From: Stromatinia cepivora
Lineage: Eukaryota; Ascomycota; Leotiomycetes; Helotiales; Sclerotiniaceae
DNA length: 64,000 bases
Reading direction: 5' to 3'
Assembly (NCBI GenBank): GCA_014898415.1
Contig: RCTD01000001.1
Span: 434,001 to 498,000, forward strand
The notes under the pieces were generated by a model. The model saw only the letters and a program-made list of their open reading frames with translations. It had not been told where the DNA came from and did not search any database. The position numbers were made by a program, and so were the translations under genes. Of this stretch, positions 22,677 through 35,016 are shown one piece after another (the stretch's first letter is position 1; the number at the start of each line of letters is the position of its first letter).

Positions 22677-25380
22677 ATGGCTTCCATTATGGATGCCTCA
22701 AGAGCTCCAGAAAAGAATTGTACAGCATATGATCCTACACATGTTGAAGGACAACAGACTGCGATATATGTTCAACTCGTCCTTTCACTAACTCTCGGCG
22801 TCTCTGCATTCTTTGGATTCTGTGTAAGTCATGACAAGAGTAGGTTTAGAAAGAATTTTGCTGATGTTCGCAGATCCTGCGACCAAAATGGAAGAGTTTA
22901 TACGCTGCGCGCAAAAGGCATGTCGATGCCGCCGCAAATCTGCCAGAGCTGCCGGATACCTTTTTTGGTTGGATGCCTGTTTTGTATAGAGTTACAGAAG
23001 AACAAGTCCTTGCGTCTGCTGGATTGGATGCATATGTCGTATGTCTTGAGCATCTACTACTCCCGGATAAATGCACGATACTAATTCCATCTAGTTCCTA
23101 TCCTTTTTTAAGATGTCGATGAAACTATTCGGGATCATGTTCATCATGGCAGTTGCTATTCTTGCCCCGATCAATCAACACTTTTATTACGTATTCGACC
23201 CGTTCGGAAATTCAACAAGCCCTCCCGATATTCCAGATTACTCGCGATTAGAGGGTTGGCATGGCGGATGGGATGATGCCTTGACTTTAGAGGCGCCAAA
23301 AGACTCCGACGAGATACTACCTGAGACCAGCTATCTCTGGTCATACCTAGTGTTCACATATGTCTTTACTGGACTCGCAATATATTTTATGAATAGACAA
23401 ACCCACCGCGTAATAAAAGTTCGCCAGGACTACCTTGGAAGCCAATCCACGATTACCGATCGAACAATCAAACTATCTGGAATACCAATGGAGTTGAGGT
23501 CCGAAGAAAAGATCACCGAGTTCTTGGAAAAACTCGAAATAGGAAAAGTGGAAAGTGTGACTTTATGTCGTAATTGGAGAAAACTCGATGATATGATGGA
23601 CAAGAGGGTGCAGGTTGTTAGGCGGCTGGAAGAGGCATGGGCGGTATACCTGGGCAAGCAACAGCGTCCAAGTATGGGCCCGATACGAACACAGCAGTCA
23701 ACGCCGGGAGAAGACGCAGAGGATGAGTCGCAAGGTCATGAGGGTGATAATTTACTTGGGGCCAATCACATTACCTCGTATGACCAACCAAGACCGACTA
23801 CACGGATCTGGTACGGTTTTCTCAATTTTCAAAGTAGGAAAGTAGACGCGATCGACCACTACGAAGAACAGCTACGACAGCTAGACGACATGATCACAGA
23901 TGCAAGAAAGAAGGAGTACGAGCCTACAGCGCTTGCATTTGTCACTATGGACTCAATCCCTGCTTGCCAGATGGCCGTGCAAGCTTTACTCGATCCAACC
24001 CCGATGCAGTTGATGGCAAGACCAGCTCCTGCACCATCAGATATTGTTTGGACAAATACTTACGTGCCTCGATCAAATCGCATGATTCGTTCTTGGGCGA
24101 TCACTCTCTTCATTCTCATACTCACCATCTTTTGGCTCATTCCAGTGGCTGCTCTGGCAGGTCTCGTTAGTCTTTGTTCAATTCGACAAGTTTGGCCTGG
24201 GCTAGCAGATGTATTGGAAAGTCACGACATCCTTAAGGCTTTGGTTCAGACTGGCCTGCCTACACTTATTGTCTCGTTACTCAATTTGGCAATTCCATTC
24301 TTGTATGACTACCTTGCAAATATGCAAGGATCAATCTCCCAAGGCGACGTAGAGCTTTCCGTCATATCGAAAAACTTCTATTTCACATTTTTCAATGTAT
24401 TCCTGGTTTTTACGGTCTTTGGTGCGGCGAGCAAATTCTGGCCAGTCTTACAGGAGACATTGAAGGATACCACAAAGATTGCATATACTCTAGCCCAATC
24501 GATCTCCGATCTCTCCATGTTCTACACCAATTTCATCCTCCTGCAGGCTCTCGGACTTTTACCTTTCAGGTTACTGGAATTTGGAAGCGTTTCCCTGTAC
24601 CCTATCACATTAATGGGTGCCAAGACTCCTAGAGACTATGCTGAGCTAGTACAACCGCCGATTTTCAGTTACGGATTTTATCTGCCTTCAGCACTTCTCG
24701 TCTACATTCTATGTATTGTCTATAGCATACAGCCAGCAGGATATCTCGTCCTCTTATTTGGGATGGCATACTTTGCTTTAGGCTATTACACTTACAAATA
24801 CCAGCTCTTATATGCTATGGACCATCCACAGCATGCTACTGGGGGTGCTTGGCCTATGATTGTGTATCGTCTTCTTGTCGGCTTGGGCTTCTTTCAGCTT
24901 ACTATGGCTGGAGTAATTGCGCTAAGAAATGCTTTTACTCCGGCTATACTTGTTGTCCCTTTGATACCATTCACAATTTGGTACAGTTATTACTTCCGAC
25001 GAACGTTCCAACCACTCATAAAATTTATCGCCCTGAGAAGTATCAGAAGAGATAGCAATGCAGACATTAATATCGCTGGCGAAGATATTGGCATTAATAG
25101 ACCTCCAGGACATATTCAGAGAGGCACTACCATTGACGAAGCCAGAGAAAGAGGCACGAAATACATCAATCCAAGTCTCATTGTACCGTAAGTAACTTCA
25201 TAGTAAAGCTACCTTTCCATACTGACAATACGTAGGTTAGAAAAGATTTGGATCAATAAGGCCCCAGATTCCGAGCCCAATGGAAGCACTCCACAATTAG
25301 ATCGTGAGGAATCTGCCGCAAGCTCTATAAGTCTTGGGGACACTCACATTTGGCGTGAAGCTAGTGATACAAATGTATGA
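22677..25380 (+). CDS. CSC1/RSN1-like calcium-permeable stress-gated cation channel
   Basis: Predicted 849-aa multi-pass membrane protein of the OSCA/TMEM63/CSC1 family (DUF221), mechanosensitive or osmosensitive cation channels (family knowledge). Exons: 22677-22823, 22874-23038, 23095-25187, 25236-25380. The first helix is IYVQLVLSLTLGVSAFFGF at about residues 30-48, followed by LRPKW and the second and third helices (FGIMFIMAVAILAPI, LVFTYVFTGLAIYFM), then the conserved IPMELRSEEKITEFLEK and a cytosolic loop with RNWRKLDDM. The 7TM RSN1 core begins near SWAITLFILILTIFWLIPVA and contains FFNVFLVFTVFG. The C-terminus is short and hydrophilic, so this is a compact member rather than the long type with a regulatory tail. 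Start at 22677 gives a short extracellular N-terminus. Confidence 0.9.
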
Positions 25381-25770
25381 TGAAGCTGTAATTGAGAGTA
25401 TATCCTTTTGTTAGCATGAGACATTATTTTATTTACGATTAACCTCATATTAATGGCATGAATGGCGTTTTTGGTATTGTTATTAAGGGAGAATGGCGCC
25501 TTCATTATGTGATTTGGCATTGTTTTAAGAATATACCCAATGCTCTTTCCCGAACAAATTGCTTGTTTTCTATTAGGCTTTATCTATTTAGAACTTATTA
25601 TCTATCCTCATTCTTTCGATACACATCATGCATTTTCAATACTTATCCTTTACCTCTTCATTGCAATTTAGTGCGATGATACAACAGTCTCCATACCTAA
25701 AATATCATTTTTATTTCTTCAACCATCGTTAGTGAGAATCCTAAACAGTACAAAAATAAATCAAACAGTA
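25381..25770. other. Intergenic region upstream of the F-box gene
   Basis: AT-rich 390-bp spacer between two same-strand genes, containing 3' flank and promoter. Nothing recognisable is seen in it. Confidence 0.6.
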
Positions 25771-28700
25771 ATGCCAATAATTTCCTACCACTCAACTATC
25801 ATTAAGAACAGAGCCGCCCACCCGGGGGCTGTCGACACGACGTCTTCTCAGATTCTCTTATCAAGAGCGATCGCAGATCACAGTTCAACTTCTCGCGCGC
25901 CAGTTACCAGAAGAGTATACTCCACAATTGCAGTCACGTCTGTTTACGAGTCCCCAACAAGTCATATCATGACGATCGGAGACGCGGCTAGCACATCGAA
26001 AGATGTAGGATTGGATGGTGAGCAGAGGGGGGAGTATAGTGGTTTGTAGCTCTTGACCTGCTTGTGAATGGTTCGCGACTAGGAGTAATGTGCTAACATT
26101 TTGATGTTTTTAGGCCCCGCGAGCAGACAATACCCATCGGTTTCGGGGGTGGCTGATACCTCCAGGCGTCACACCCTACGTGCAGCATCGGATTTAGTAA
26201 GTTTACCTTCCTTAAACAACTATTCTCGTCTATCATAGCTGCGTATGCTTTAGACTCCCAACAAAGTTCTGAGACTCGAGAATTGACATAGGAATTTGTA
26301 GGTCAATCCAATTGATGATACGGTTGTCGATCGCCCTTTCCCAATGAATCCGTGGGAACCTCCTCAACTTGATTCTGTCCTGGATGAACAGGAGAAAGGT
26401 GATAAAGGAAAAGAAGTAGAACGTGGAAGAACATTGGAGCGAAGCCCAAGATATTCGAATCCTCTGGCAAAGGCCGAATCACGACCGCAAAGGAAGAAAA
26501 CAACCATTGAGGTGGATGGTCGATCAATACGAACACGCGATCGGAGCCAAACTCTTCATGAAAACCCAAACGATCCTTGCGCAATATTTGATGACCAGGT
26601 ATTGGAACCGTTAAGAGGTATAGCCCAACAAGATAGTTTTTCGGAAGTGCTCAGTGGACATGTATCTCCAGCAAGTTTGAACGGCTCCCTCGACGCGAAA
26701 GAATTAAAGGGGCGACTTCGATCTAGAACTTCTAAGGGAAGCTCTCTGGGCTCAACTATATCTCCCATTGAACCACTCACTCAAACAGTCACAACTGTTT
26801 ACAACGATTCCTTTCCTGTTTCCCCAGACCCGACCTTACCAGTCGAATCTTCTTCTTATCGACTACCTAGTATTGATCGACTGGAAGAATCTGCTCGTCA
26901 ATCGACATCATTTACTTTTTCAAAACTGCCAACGGAAATCATTCAACAAATATATGATTATCTTACACCTGCTGATTTCAATTCGGCTAGGCATACATGT
27001 CGAACATGGTTTCTGACTAGTATAGATCGTTCCCTCCTTGAAAATATGATCCGGCGTGGAGGTTGGGAGTCTAGTTGTCAGCAGGAAATCTCCGACACAA
27101 AAGGTGCGGCATTTCGACGTCGTTCTGAGTATGATTGGTTCATGAGTAAGCGGATCTCGAGAGAATGTGCTCTTGGGCCAAATTGGATGGGGTGCGGAGT
27201 ACAAGTGAGTCAGGACAGGTTTCCACTAGAATCAAAACAGTCGGCATTTTTGCCAGCTTCAATTGTCGATTTCACAGAAGTCGCTGTCCAATACAAGGAA
27301 ACGACTCCTGCTGGAACTATTTTCACGGTGAGCAGCTGTGGAAAATTCTTGATGGCTGCGAATGGTTGTTTAATCTATGTTTATGAACTGAACAAGAGTC
27401 ATCACGATGTGGATAATTGGTATGAAGTTCAACCTGGTTCTTTGCGTCCAGTCACTAGTATCATATGCCCACACCGAGTGTTAGCTTGCAGTATGGATAC
27501 TTCATCACATAGGTATGCAATCGCTGTCCTCCTCGATGGACGCATGGGTCTTGTGTGCGATATTGCTCTTAGCAATATTGTTCCACATACTTCTTCGGAC
27601 CCTGAGACTTCCGGTCTTTCTTCGCAGCATTCGAGTCATTCAGACCTCTCACTGTCTCCTGGAAATGATCCTCGTCATGGTGTCTCGTTTCTCGACCGCG
27701 TCAGTTTGGACAGTTCAGCTCCTGTTCAAAGGGCTGGAAGATCTACAACTGCTTTCGTCTTCCCTGGCATAGCTACAACTCGTAGTGGTGGTAGTTCTCC
27801 AGGGGCTGGACAGCGTCCAGATTATCATGAAGCGTCCAGATCAGCTAGTGCTGTAAAGAATTCCTATCCTTCAGAAGAAACCGGTCCACACTCCGTTGGA
27901 GCAGGAAGTCGAATGCGGAGTAAGCTACCACCTCGTAAAGATTCAAACCTCGATACGAGAGAAATGCCTGTTGAAACTGGCCCGCGTTCAATATATAGAA
28001 ACCTTTGTTCTGAAGACGATCCTCCTCGTTCAGTGGCCATCTGTCCTCAACGACGATGTGTGGCTTTTGGCTGCTCGGCTGGTATTGAATTGCATTGGGT
28101 TGATGCTTTGACTGGGCAAGATCTGAATAGATGGTTTCCGCTTACTGCTCCTAGCGATTTTTTGTTTTTCTTACCTCCGCGGAAAAGTATAGACTCGGCA
28201 AAAAAGTTGAGGCTCATTAGTAGTAAGTAATACTATCACTTCTAAAACTACCATGCCAAGAGAATGGTAAAACTTCAAACAAAACCTGGACCTAGGCTTC
28301 CACTTCGCCAAATATCTTTGGCCATATTCACTAACCAATTTGTAGGTGCGGCTAGACCAAGTGAATGTGCAGCCGTACATGAAAGAGCATATGGAAGAAG
28401 ACCACGAGGTGCTTCATTTTGGCAAAGAATCGGGTGGAGTGGAAGCCATGGGGACAATAGCGAGGAAATGGAACATGCTCAGCAGATACTGGCCCCGGTG
28501 GGAAGATTTCGAAGTGATTCTGGCAGAAGGGTCGACCATTCTGATCATTATCGTGCCGTACCACTTAGTGATGGTTATCATATCTTGTTTACTGATCCAA
28601 GTACTGGAGCTCTCTGCTTGGGCAGCGATGCACCTGTCGGAGGACCTACCAAATTACTTCGCAAAGTTTGGTTCGAGGGACCAGAAGGTAGAGGTAGTCC

Positions 28701-29625
28701 GACAATCTATGCTGGAGGTTCTGACTTAAGGTGGGGAGTGAGAGTTGTGGCAGCATTTGGAAGTTGTGCAGAACAGAGTATCTGGATGTTTTCTGTTCCC
28801 GGAGACGTATTTCATGCAGCTCAGAGCTCTCCAAACCTACTGGAAAGTTCTGTTGTACACAAACGAAGCATTTCCAAGCATTTTAAAAACATGCAATGGC
28901 TGGATTGGTGGCCTGATGAGGGACTTCAAACATGGCTCAATCTTATCCGGCATCCGGTACCGGGTATTCTTCCAGGGAATATGTGGCCAGTTAGGATTGA
29001 GGGTCAAAGAATAGGTACATGTTCTGGCATAGTTGATCTTGCAATCGATTCGAATAATGGTATCACCATTTGGGCATTTAGTACGGATGGAATTGCTAAG
29101 ATTTGGCATTTGGACGATGTAGAACATAGGGATTTTGCAAGATTAAGTGTATTGAGAGATGGTACAATCCGCGAAAATGATTACGAGGGTGATATTGAGT
29201 TGAATGGTACATTTCTCACCTCTGAGATTCTTCAACACCGCTCAACACTAGAACAACAATCATTCGATGGAACTATATCGCCAGATTTAGATGGAACTAT
29301 CTCACCTGACACATCAACAATTATCACAGCACGAAGAGGTTCAGGCTGGAGTTACCAAAATGTAAATTATGACTCGGATGGTGATGTGGTTATGGAAGAT
29401 GTATATGGACCGGGTGTCGATATGCCAGCGGCGTGGTCAAGACCAGAGAGGGTATATGAAGAAGGTCAGCCGGTCCAGGATCAACAGTATCAGTATTTAA
29501 TGTCCCGTTGGCCACGATCGACGGTGGGGTATAGGAGGTGGTGGGAGAGGGCGGCGGTTAGTGGGGATTTGGCGAGGGTGGTGGAGGCGAGGGGGGTTAC
29601 GAGGATTGAGATTGAGATTCGTTAA
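25771..29625 (+). CDS. Large F-box protein (about 1176 aa) with a WD40-like C-terminal half
   Basis: Likely substrate receptor of an SCF ubiquitin ligase; substrate unknown. Exons: 25771-26017, 26114-26196, 26302-28222, 28346-29625. The F-box is FSKLPTEIIQQIYDYLTPAD with following ARHTCRTWF, around residue 310, preceded by about 300 disordered Ser/Arg-rich residues. The rest contains blade-like segments (FTVSSCGKFLMAANGCLIYVYEL, RSVAICPQRRCVAFGCSAGIELHWV, ITIWAFSTDGIAKIWHLDD) suggesting a degenerate beta-propeller. The 123-nt intron at 28223-28345 is supported by frame continuity at LISSAARPSEC. The first donor is placed at 26018 (GTGAGC); GTTTGT at 26042 has the same phase and would add 8 residues. 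The start is the first ATG in frame. Confidence 0.85.
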
Positions 29626-30141
29626 GGGGGGTGGCAAGGGGGGGAGAGGGGGGGTGGGATGGAGATGTGTTGATCAATATGCACCTGAGTGAGTGATGAA
29701 CGGTACTATTCAAGGAGAACAGGTGGGGGTGTATCTGTATACTTGGTTTTGAGAAGTGGTAGTTTATTATTGGAATGGGATTGAATCAGTGTAAAAGTGT
29801 ACAGATTGGATCAGGGAGAGAATATTATTATACTCTATTGCTTTCATTAAATTGTCTGGAACAATGGAACTATTATATACTGTATGTTTCTCAAAAGAAC
29901 ATAGTTGGTGACGTCTGAGTATGAAACTGGTGGGAGTGGATTAATTGTGTGGGTTGTGGGTTGGAAATGTGGATTGATCGTCGGATTTCTACTGTACGGA
30001 GTATATGGAGAAGTCTCGACCGGGTTTTTCTTTGTACTCTCTAAGTACTCGGTAGATAGGTAGGTAGGTAGGTAGATAGATTTGGATTTTGGGGGGGGAT
30101 ATTAGGTTAGTGATTGGGATTGATTGGGATGGGTGATGTGA

Positions 30142-30363
30142 ATGTATTGTATGTATTGTATGTATTGTATGTATTGTATGTATTGTATGTATTGTATGTA
30201 TTGTATGTATTGTATGTATTGTATGTATTGTATGTATTGTATGTATTGTATGTATTGTATGTATTGTATGTATTGTATGTATTGTATGTATTGTATGTAT
30301 TGTATGTATTGTATGTATTGTATGTATTGTATGTATTGTATGTATTGTATGTATTGTATGTAT
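30142..30363. repeat. Minisatellite, 9-bp unit ATGTATTGT, about 24.7 perfect copies
   Basis: Uninterrupted tandem array of ATGTATTGT from 30142 to 30363. Because the unit is three codons long and has no stop in any frame, it is open in all six frames (Met-Tyr-Cys in one), which produces spurious long open frames. No mismatch was seen between copies. Confidence 0.95.
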
Positions 30364-30655
30364 CTAGTATGTAGAGTAGAAAATGAAAATGGAAGATAAT
30401 GATGGGTCTGTGTAGGTAGACACTACAGCTATCTTCTTGTTATGTTGTTCCTTGAAATTGTTTTACTGTATTCTGTACGGCTGAGGTCTACTCGGTCCAG
30501 AATATCAAAGTATCAGAGTAGAGTAGAGTAGTATCAGGTGGATCTATCTATGCAGTACATCTTTCAGCTCGGGATACATTTCGGGGTGGGTCTTGCAGTC
30601 GTGCGTGGGTGGATTGGGTGGATAGGTAGGTTGAGACTTGAGACTTGAGACCGCT

Positions 30656-30680
30656 AATGTAATGTAATGTAATGTAATGT
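30656..30680. repeat. (AATGT)5 microsatellite
   Basis: Five perfect AATGT copies, located about 300 bp after the 9-bp minisatellite in the same low-complexity region. Confidence 0.9.
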
Positions 30681-31940
30681 CGAGAGGCCTGAATGGAACT
30701 TTTGGGTGGATGTGAATGGTATAGATGGATCTGGATTGAGGATTGATGTTCTGGATGGAGTATGTATAGGTAGAGGATTGGGTATGTATTTAAGGGGCTG
30801 TGAGTCGTGTGTCGTACGAGGTTTTGAGATCTTTTATGTTTGGAGGCCTGAATGGAACATTTCCGTACATGTGAGTAGGGGTGGAGATAAATGTACGGAT
30901 CTATTTTGAGTATTTGGGCTTTTGATAGATTATGAATTTCTTGTTATTGTCTTTGGTGTATTGATACAGGTACTTGTTTCAATTGTTGCAAATCAAAGAT
31001 CTTCAATGTCTGCACGCCTGAATGCATACTTGGAAACAATCTATACCCACGGAGGTGTTCGACACTCAATCGTTTGCATCTATCATGAATTGACCACTCC
31101 ATGACTTTACCTAATAATACCTTAGCGATCGAATATAGGAGAGATCTTCACTGCTTCCACGCCCAATGGAACTTCTGCATTGCCGACGTGGCTAGAGATC
31201 AGCACCAGGTTTTCGATTCTGGATTAATAAACTCATCACATGATTATACATTAGCGGTTAGTTACCTTCGTACGCCTTGCGCGCAAGGCGAACATTGATT
31301 CAAGTGACAACGAGGCGAACGAGGCTGTGAAGACAAGGGAATCCTTGATGAAAAGTGCCCAACGCCACTCGGATTTTTTGGAAAGAGATAGAGAAGATAA
31401 TGCATGATAATAAGTGGGAATGCTAGATCTAGAATTTTGGAGGACTTCCTTGGAAAATACCTTGGGATTTTTTATCGGTATGCTCATGTGACCCAGGCTC
31501 GATTTGGTTATTTTTTCTCTTTGCTTTTTCGCTTGGTGACCTGCTATTTTCGTATTAAGGTTTGATTCCAACTTGCGGATTGGTGGTATGCGATCTTGGT
31601 TTTCGCGGAATGATGCGTTTGTTATGATTGGGATTTGTTGATATAGGTGCATATCGTCATGATGGGTCCGGACCTTGGTATTTGGGAAGGGTTTTGGGGA
31701 TGCGTATGGCTATCTATGGCTGCATGGTGAAGATTGGTAGGTAAGGTAAGATGTGGAGACTGGAGTTGGGGTGGAGTTGAGGATATATATAGAGGGTTGG
31801 TACTCGGTCGGTGAAGAGGAAGATTTTTTTGAAGGTATATGAAGACGATTGTTCTTTGAGTGATTGATTGATTAATTGCTATACACATACACGAAGAAAT
31901 TTATTGACGGTTTTGTTTAATATTTATTTACGATATCCTC

Positions 31941-31975
31941 GGACAGACAGACAGACAGACATACATACATACAGA
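31941..31975. repeat. GACA/TACA tetranucleotide repeat
   Basis: A run of GACA units changing into TACA units, just upstream of the proline-rich protein gene starting at 32007. Confidence 0.85.
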
Positions 31976-32006
31976 TACAGGCAGTATATAAAGAAAAGAA
32001 GATAAA

Positions 32007-33190
32007 ATGTGTTTATTCGGTAGTAAGTAATTCTCTTCCCATTCAATCCCAGCTTGATATATTCTACTCCGTCCAATATTCCTACCCAACTTCCAAACAC
32101 TTCCCTCCTAACATACCTCTCCCTCACAGTCCCAAAAGACGAAGACATAGTCTTTGTCGACCGTCGGGCTCCCCGCCGCAAATCCACTCAAATAGTCCGT
32201 CAACGACGTTCCTCGCATTCCCGCCCCGTCTCCCGCATTTCAGAAACAGTCATAAGACAACATAGCCACCGACCCTCTACATCCATGACTGAAATCCACC
32301 GACATTCTACCTCTATGACGGAAATCCACCAAGCTCCTGCTCCTCCAACCCCCAAACCACTAACTCCTGTTCCTGTTCACGCGTTTGTGGCTCCGCCGAC
32401 TCCTCCAGCTTCAAATTTCGGTTATCCTCCGCCACCTCCTTCGGCTGCTGGCGGATATCCTCCGCCTCCTATGTCGGTAGCTCCTCCTCCACCACATCAA
32501 TATATACCACCTCCCTCACCATCAATTATGCCTGCAAGCCCATTACCATCATACCGCGATTTATCACCTCCTCGAGTCCTTACTCCCCCAGAAGAAAGCA
32601 GAGTCGAATTAATAAAAGTGGAAGAGGAACATTGGCCACCACATTCACGTTCACATTCCCACGGAAGATCAAGCCCAAGCCCAAGCCATGTATCTAGGAG
32701 AAAAAGTAGAAGAGGCAGCGTTACGAGCGGCAGAGATAGAGAAAGAAGTGACATAGAAGAAATCTACATACAACGCGATCGCATTATCGAGCGCGGAACA
32801 CCATCCCCACATCCCCCTCCAAGTCCTAGCTCCTTCGCAAGAAGAGGAAGTAGAAGTAGTAGGGGAAGCGGAACTCCGGAGCCGGTACAAAGTGGATATA
32901 GAACTGTAGAGGGGACGGGATGGGATACCGCAGATAGGAAACCCATTACCCCGAGTGGGTATAGGGTTGTTGAGCGGGCGGGAGCGATGAGGGGTAGTGG
33001 AGTTGGAGTGGTTAATGTTCATAGGGAGAGGGAGTGGGAGAGGGAAAAGGGTTCACCGTCGGATGTTGGCGGGAGGAGGGGGAGTGTTACTTTTGAGAAT
33101 GGAGGGAGGAATTCGGGGAGGTTTGCGAAGAGGGAGAGAGTGGTTATGGATGAGGGGGGAAGAAGGAGAGAGTTTTATAGGAGGGGTTAG
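32007..33190 (+). CDS. Hypothetical proline-, arginine- and serine-rich protein
   Basis: Not recognised as a known family. Predicted 358 aa. A 16-nt first exon (32007-32022, MCLFG plus one base) is joined over a 107-nt intron to 32130-33190, restoring the frame at IPKDEDIVFVDRRAP. The start MCLFG is preferred because the intervening sequence has a GTAAGT donor and a CCCTCACAG acceptor, while the longer open frame in the intron has no ATG context of interest. Sequence features: basic RRKSTQIVRQRR, a direct repeat RPSTSMTEIH/RHSTSMTEIH, a central Pro-rich region with PPPP runs, SRSHSHGRSSPSPSHVSRRK and a C-terminus rich in Arg/Gly/Ser. It is mostly disordered, and localisation is not predictable. 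A TATATAAAG box lies at 31985, unusually close to the ATG. Confidence 0.7.
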
Positions 33191-34240
33191 GGATTGAGAG
33201 AAGATCCGGATTTTTTTTGTAGTAAGGAAGATGTTTGGATGTTGTTTTTTTTTCAGTGATTACCCATTTTTGCTTTTTCTACAGATGACGAGGGGTGTTT
33301 CTTTTTTCAGCGTTGTTTTCTACCGCTTAGATTACCTATGTCCACGTACATTGAGCAAGCAAGCGAGCGAGTCAGCGAACCGAAATTGAATTGAAATCTT
33401 AATCTTATCAACATTTGTATTCTTTTGTTAACTACCTACATTTTAATATCCAATACTCTATTTCTATATCTATACATAGATCGCTATACACTGCTACATA
33501 CTGCGGGATATTATATAATGTTATCGGAAATAGTAGATTAGATTATAATGATAAATACTTTATTTTTACTACGTCATTAAGATTTATATTACCAAACAAA
33601 CAGCCCTACTGATAATCTTACAATTCATATGATCAAGTTAATGATGAATCGGAGGCCAGGATTGTGCTGCTGGTGGGGATGTAGGCCCTCAGGAGGCCAA
33701 CTAATTAGTAAGCAGCTCTCGTGTGATATCATGTAAACTTTATTAAATGTATGTTTAATGGAATACTAATCTAATGTTTAGCTCTTGGTCTTTTTGATTT
33801 TCATTTATGGACCCGCTTGATAGAGGGGAATTCGAAGTAAGGAGGGTGGTGAGGTCTCAAAGCGAAATGCACATGTTTGTTGATCATTTTTGGGAGTTTA
33901 GCGAGGGAGCATCCGTAATGAGAAATGATAGGGGTTGACATTTGATATCCTTACTAGCAGGTAGACATGAAAACATAGCCTTTGGAAGAAAGAACTTATA
34001 TTAGAAGGAGCTAACCGTTGACCAGTACGATGCGAGAGATTTTTGAGTTATTGCTAGGAGGAAAGTCTCTGATGTCTTCATCCCGGGCCCCTGAGCCCTA
34101 TGAAATCTATAGAGAAGAGAAGAAAACAAGGGGTGTAAAAATCATGGAAGTTGTTATGGTATGGATAATTGAAGGTAGATTTTTTTTATTTAAATGAAAA
34201 AATGTGTAAGAATTACGATGAATTGGTTGAAGAGTATTTA
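33191..34240. other. Intergenic, no gene seen
   Basis: AT-rich DNA holding the 3' flank of the proline-rich gene and the region beyond the 3' end of the BTB pseudogene. No coding or RNA signal was found. Confidence 0.55.
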
Positions 34241-35016
34241 TTAGTTTATTTTGGATCCATGTATCCTTCCAATAAAATCATTATGTTCTTCATTTTTATA
34301 AAAAAAACTATGAAAAGTATGTATGGGAAGTATTTCTAGCTGAGGTTTGCATTTCATTCCATCAGCATGAACATGAAAGTCATAACGTTCGCTATCTTTC
34401 TTGTAGTTCCAAGATACACGGTATTTATATCGGAAACCACAAGGTTTGGCACCGTTAAAATTAACCCGAATCTCCTCAGCAATATCATCAGGAATGTCGA
34501 CAATAGAACGTAGTTTACGTATAATGCAGAGTCCAGTAGCTGCATTATCCCTTGAGTCATTCAGATCCTATACGATTCCCAGGCCATACATTGGATGCAG
34601 AGCCTTCTGATGGCTGAAATTGACTGTGAACGTTGCCAAACGCTTGAAATTTCGTCTTTAGTGAGTATCCACGACTCGCGGTGCTGATATGGAATTTTGG
34701 TTGCTCTCAGAGCTAGAATGACATCTGAAATATCATTTTCTAGCCTTTCGGCACACCACTTATCTGCGGTCAAGAGAAGCTCCCAAAAATCTTTGTAAGT
34801 ATTACTGCTAGAGTCGACTTCTAGCTCGTATTGTTCGAGCCAGCCAATGAATAATCTAATGGCTTCCGGAGACTCTTCTTCCAAATATATCTCGTTGCTT
34901 TAGCTTTCTTTGAAACTTTGATGGAAAGCTGCTCGGAAGTAGGGAATAGATTCACATACAAGGTCTTTAGACACTGTGAATATCTCTTCCTCAGGACCAA
35001 CGATTAAAGTTACCAT
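34241..35016 (-). pseudogene. BTB/POZ-domain gene relic with nonsense codon and frameshift
   Basis: The minus strand from 35016 encodes a BTB start (MVTLIVGPEEEIFTVSKDLV, then CESIPYFRAAF) interrupted by TAA at 34902-34900. The same frame continues as SNEIYLEEESPEAIRLF and helical BTB-family sequence to a stop at 34561. The remaining homologous tail (RKLRSIVDIPDDIAEEIR, then SERYDFHVHADGMKC) is in another frame, ending at 34241. The FHVH...C tail is shared with the two BTB genes at 37069-39437. A further in-frame TAG lies upstream of 35016, and a possible first exon with a GTAAGT donor at about 35290-35330. The TAA could come from CAA by one C-to-T change. Protein-level function is unlikely unless unrecognised splicing removes the stops. 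Confidence 0.75.

Larger units (their letters stand above)
29626..32006. other. Repeat-rich intergenic region
   Basis: No supported gene. The region is rich in G/T and TAGG/TGTA simple sequence, including a 9-bp minisatellite and a TAGG run at about 30051-30076. The phrase ggcctgaatggaac occurs twice (30687 and 30845). Open frames over the minisatellite are an artefact of the 9-bp period. Confidence 0.6.

Noticed and set aside
30114..30399. Two 85-codon open frames of Val-Leu-Tyr and Met-Tyr-Cys repeats
   Set aside because: They are produced by the 9-bp minisatellite, which is open in every frame; no flanking coding signal.
31984..31992. TATATAAAG box before the proline-rich gene
   Set aside because: Only about 20 bp before the ATG, so a normal start site 30 bp downstream would fall inside the coding region; not claimed as a promoter element.
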